From Flavobacterium sp. KJJ (GTDB taxonomy: Bacteria; Bacteroidota; Bacteroidia; Flavobacteriales; Flavobacteriaceae): a DNA stretch of 64,000 bases. This document shows positions 61,955 through 64,000 of the stretch, one piece after another. Where the stretch lies: positions 1 to 64,000 of the forward strand of contig NZ_JARP01000008.1 of NCBI RefSeq assembly GCF_000708595.2, given 5' to 3'. Under the pieces are notes generated by a model. It was not told the origin of the DNA. It did no database searches and saw only the letters and a list, made by a program, of their open reading frames with translations. The translations under genes were made by a program, and so were the position numbers. Each line of letters starts with the position of its first letter. Position 1 is the first letter of the stretch.

Positions 61955-64000
61955 TAAATCAAAAATAGTTTTTTTATCTACTTTTCCGCCAACACAATGC
62001 GGGATTGCAACTTATACGCAGGACACAATTAAAGGAATCAACGATGTTTTTGGTAAATCAGTTACTTGCGAAATTTGTGAACTGGTAGACAAACCTAACG
62101 CAAAATCAACTCAAGCTTTTACTTTAAACACAAAAAACAAAGAAGAATATGCAAAAGTTGCCGAAGAAATCAATAATGATAAAGCGGTTAAATTGGTACA
62201 TATTCAACATGAATTTGGTTTGTTTGGAGGAAATTATGGAGACTATTTATTAGATTTTTTGAATGTTGTCAAAAAACCCTTAACATATACTTTTCACAGC
62301 GTTATCCCGAATCCGAATAACGAATTGAAAACTTTTGTGAAATTATTATTGAGCTACAGTAATTCTGTATTTGTAATGACAAATCAATCAAAAGAAATTT
62401 TGATGAGAGATTATGACATTAAAGAAGAAATTATTACTTGTGTACCTCACGGAACGCATATTGTAATTTACGAAGCACCAGATAAAGCAAAAGAAAAATT
62501 TGACATTCAAGACAGAAAAGTACTTGCTACATTTGGTCTTTTAGGAGAAGGAAAAAATATAGAAACAGGTTTGCAGGCTATGCCAAAAATTATCGAAAAT
62601 ACACCAAACGCGTTGTATTTGATAATTGGAAAAACACACCCAAATTTAATTATTGACGGTGTTGACGCATACCGCAATAAGCTAGAAGCAATCGTCGAAG
62701 ATTTAAATATAAAAGATAACGTTCGTTTTATCAATCAGTATTTAGATACAGATGAGCTGTTAGATTATTTAAAAGCAACAGACATTTATCTGTTTACTTC
62801 TAAAGATCCAAATCAGGCTGTAAGCGGCACTTTTTCATATGCTATGAGCTGTGCTTGCCCAATTGTTGCCTCAAAAATTCCTCATACTTTAGAAGTTCTT
62901 ACGCCAGATTCTGGAGTTTTGGTTGATATTGGAAATGTAGATCAGTTTTCAGATGCAGCTATCAAATTACTTTCTGATGATGAATTAAGAACTGAAATGG
63001 GAATTAATGCCTTCAGAAAAACAAGAGCATCTTCTTGGGAAAATGTGGCAATTACACACATGAATACGTATAAAGAATTGATCGAGAATCCTTCTGAAAT
63101 TAAATTCAGCTATCCTTCAATTCAATTAGGACATATTAAAAAAATGACCACAGATTTGGGAATTATCCAATTCAGCAAAATCTCTGTTCCAGACCTTTCA
63201 TCAGGTTATACCTTAGATGATAATGCACGTGCACTTATTGCATTATGTATGCATTATAAACTAACAAAAGACAAAGAAGATCTTCCTTATATTTTGATTT
63301 ATTTAGATTTTATCGAGCGTTGTCAAAAACCAAAAGGAAACTTTATCAACTATGTTGATCAAGAAAACCGTGAACATATTGAACAAAATGCTGAAGTTAA
63401 TTTAGAAGATTCTAATGCTAGAGGTATTTGGGCTTTAGGAACTGTAGTTTCAATGAAAGATATTTTACCAGATGCAATTTCTAAAAAAGCTTCAAAAATT
63501 TTATTGAACTCATTAAAATGGGCAGAGAGTATACAATCTCCTCGTTCTATTGGTTTTGCAACAAAAGGTTTGTATTTATATCACACAGCTGTTCCTAACT
63601 TATATGTTGCAGCAATTATTAATAAACTGAATGCAAAATTGCTTTCTAACTATGAAATTCATGCTTCAAACGACTGGAAATGGTTTGAAAACTATATGAC
63701 GTACGGAAATGGTATTTTACCAGAATCAATGCTGTTTGCTTATTTAACAACAAATAAACCTATTTATAAAAAAGTAGCTTTAGATTCTCTTGATTTCTTG
63801 ATGTCGAAAATGTTTAAAGGCAAAGACTTTAAAGTAATTTCAAATAACGGATGGCTTCACAGAGATTCAGAAGCAAAAGAATACGGAGAACAGCCAATTG
63901 ACGTTGCATACACTATTCATACCTTGAACTCATTTTATGCTGCTTTTGGTACGCCAGAATATAAAAACAAAATGAAAATTGCTTTTAACTGGTTTTTAGG
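61938..64000 (+). CDS. GT4 glycosyltransferase with C-terminal helical domain, partial
   Basis: ATG at 61938; the frame is open to the right edge (687 codons). Residues 1-390 are a GT-B family 4 transferase: FLSTFPPTQCGIATYTQDTI, HIQHEFGLFGGNYGDYLLDF, VLATFGLLGEGKNIETGLQA, FSYAMSCACPIVASKIPHTLEVL. From about 400 on, DLSSGYTLDDNARALIALCM and SNARGIWALGTVVSM suggest an (alpha/alpha)6 toroid like those of mannose-processing enzymes. The N-terminus has no signal. Probably builds or elongates a mannan-type glycan together with GH130. Confidence 0.85.
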   Translation, partial: MKTISNKSKIVFLSTFPPTQCGIATYTQDTIKGINDVFGKSVTCEICELVDKPNAKSTQAFTLNTKNKEEYAKVAEEINNDKAVKLVHIQHEFGLFGGNYGDYLLDFLNVVKKPLTYTFHSVIPNPNNELKTFVKLLLSYSNSVFVMTNQSKEILMRDYDIKEEIITCVPHGTHIVIYEAPDKAKEKFDIQDRKVLATFGLLGEGKNIETGLQAMPKIIENTPNALYLIIGKTHPNLIIDGVDAYRNKLEAIVEDLNIKDNVRFINQYLDTDELLDYLKATDIYLFTSKDPNQAVSGTFSYAMSCACPIVASKIPHTLEVLTPDSGVLVDIGNVDQFSDAAIKLLSDDELRTEMGINAFRKTRASSWENVAITHMNTYKELIENPSEIKFSYPSIQLGHIKKMTTDLGIIQFSKISVPDLSSGYTLDDNARALIALCMHYKLTKDKEDLPYILIYLDFIERCQKPKGNFINYVDQENREHIEQNAEVNLEDSNARGIWALGTVVSMKDILPDAISKKASKILLNSLKWAESIQSPRSIGFATKGLYLYHTAVPNLYVAAIINKLNAKLLSNYEIHASNDWKWFENYMTYGNGILPESMLFAYLTTNKPIYKKVALDSLDFLMSKMFKGKDFKVISNNGWLHRDSEAKEYGEQPIDVAYTIHTLNSFYAAFGTPEYKNKMKIAFNWFL

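Overview
The window looks like chromosome of a Flavobacterium-type member of the Bacteroidota. It is AT-rich and has no consistent Shine-Dalgarno sites. Promoters carry the Bacteroidota -7 element TAnnTTTG, often with TTG about 18-20 bases upstream. Secreted sugar enzymes, LytTR/LytS regulation and RND pumps are also typical. I found no tRNA, rRNA, CRISPR array or intact insertion sequence.

Region 1 (1-4514, minus) is the N-terminal part of a giant secreted repeat protein with 219-bp HYR-like tandem repeats; it runs off the left edge.

Region 2 (5190-30246) is a pectin locus. Secreted enzymes on the minus strand (two GH28, a PL10-CE8 fusion, GH43, GH105, DUF4861, a CE12-type esterase and an alpha/beta esterase) depolymerise and deacylate pectin. 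Next to them is a complete cytoplasmic route: UxaC, UxaB and UxaA convert galacturonate to KDG, KduI and KduD convert the unsaturated product to KDG, and KdgK and KdgA carry KDG to pyruvate and glyceraldehyde-3-phosphate. Two ExuT-type transporters serve uptake. A LacI-family regulator is divergent from the GH28 gene. The palindrome TGTAATCGATTRCA sits directly after the -7 element of three promoters and marks its probable regulon. No SusC/SusD pair is present, but an eight-codon SusD-like tail followed by a hairpin, and a broken GH105 tail, suggest genes were lost.

Region 3 (30247-37314) holds a receiver-like protein without its phospho-acceptor, a 2'-5' RNA ligase-type protein, an AraC regulator, two short-chain dehydrogenases, a PepSY-like secreted protein and a LytTR/LytS two-component pair. 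Several intergenic palindromic or tandem repeats lie among them.

Region 4 (37479-43335) is a TolC-RND-MFP efflux operon divergent from the two-component pair. Its pump has an EF-hand-like loop between the two halves.

Region 5 (43653-47796) is accessory. A protein with a zinc phospholipase C/P1 nuclease-like metal motif is translationally coupled to a small membrane protein, resembling an effector-immunity pair. A solitary GIY-YIG nuclease gene lies between two near-identical palindromic elements of about 125 bp. A DJ-1/PfpI protein and a single-domain response regulator bracketed by related hairpins follow.

Region 6 (48001-60610) has a VOC-ArsR-AHSA1 operon with an operator at its promoter, a cupin, then a TetR regulator with four shared operator-like sites and an MFP-RND-OMF efflux operon that contains a 37-residue membrane microprotein. 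Small stress and hypothetical genes follow, ending with a DUF1328 gene.

Region 7 (60878-64000) is a GH130 phosphorylase-type gene overlapping a GT4 glycosyltransferase that runs off the right edge, probably for making or turning over a mannose-containing glycan.
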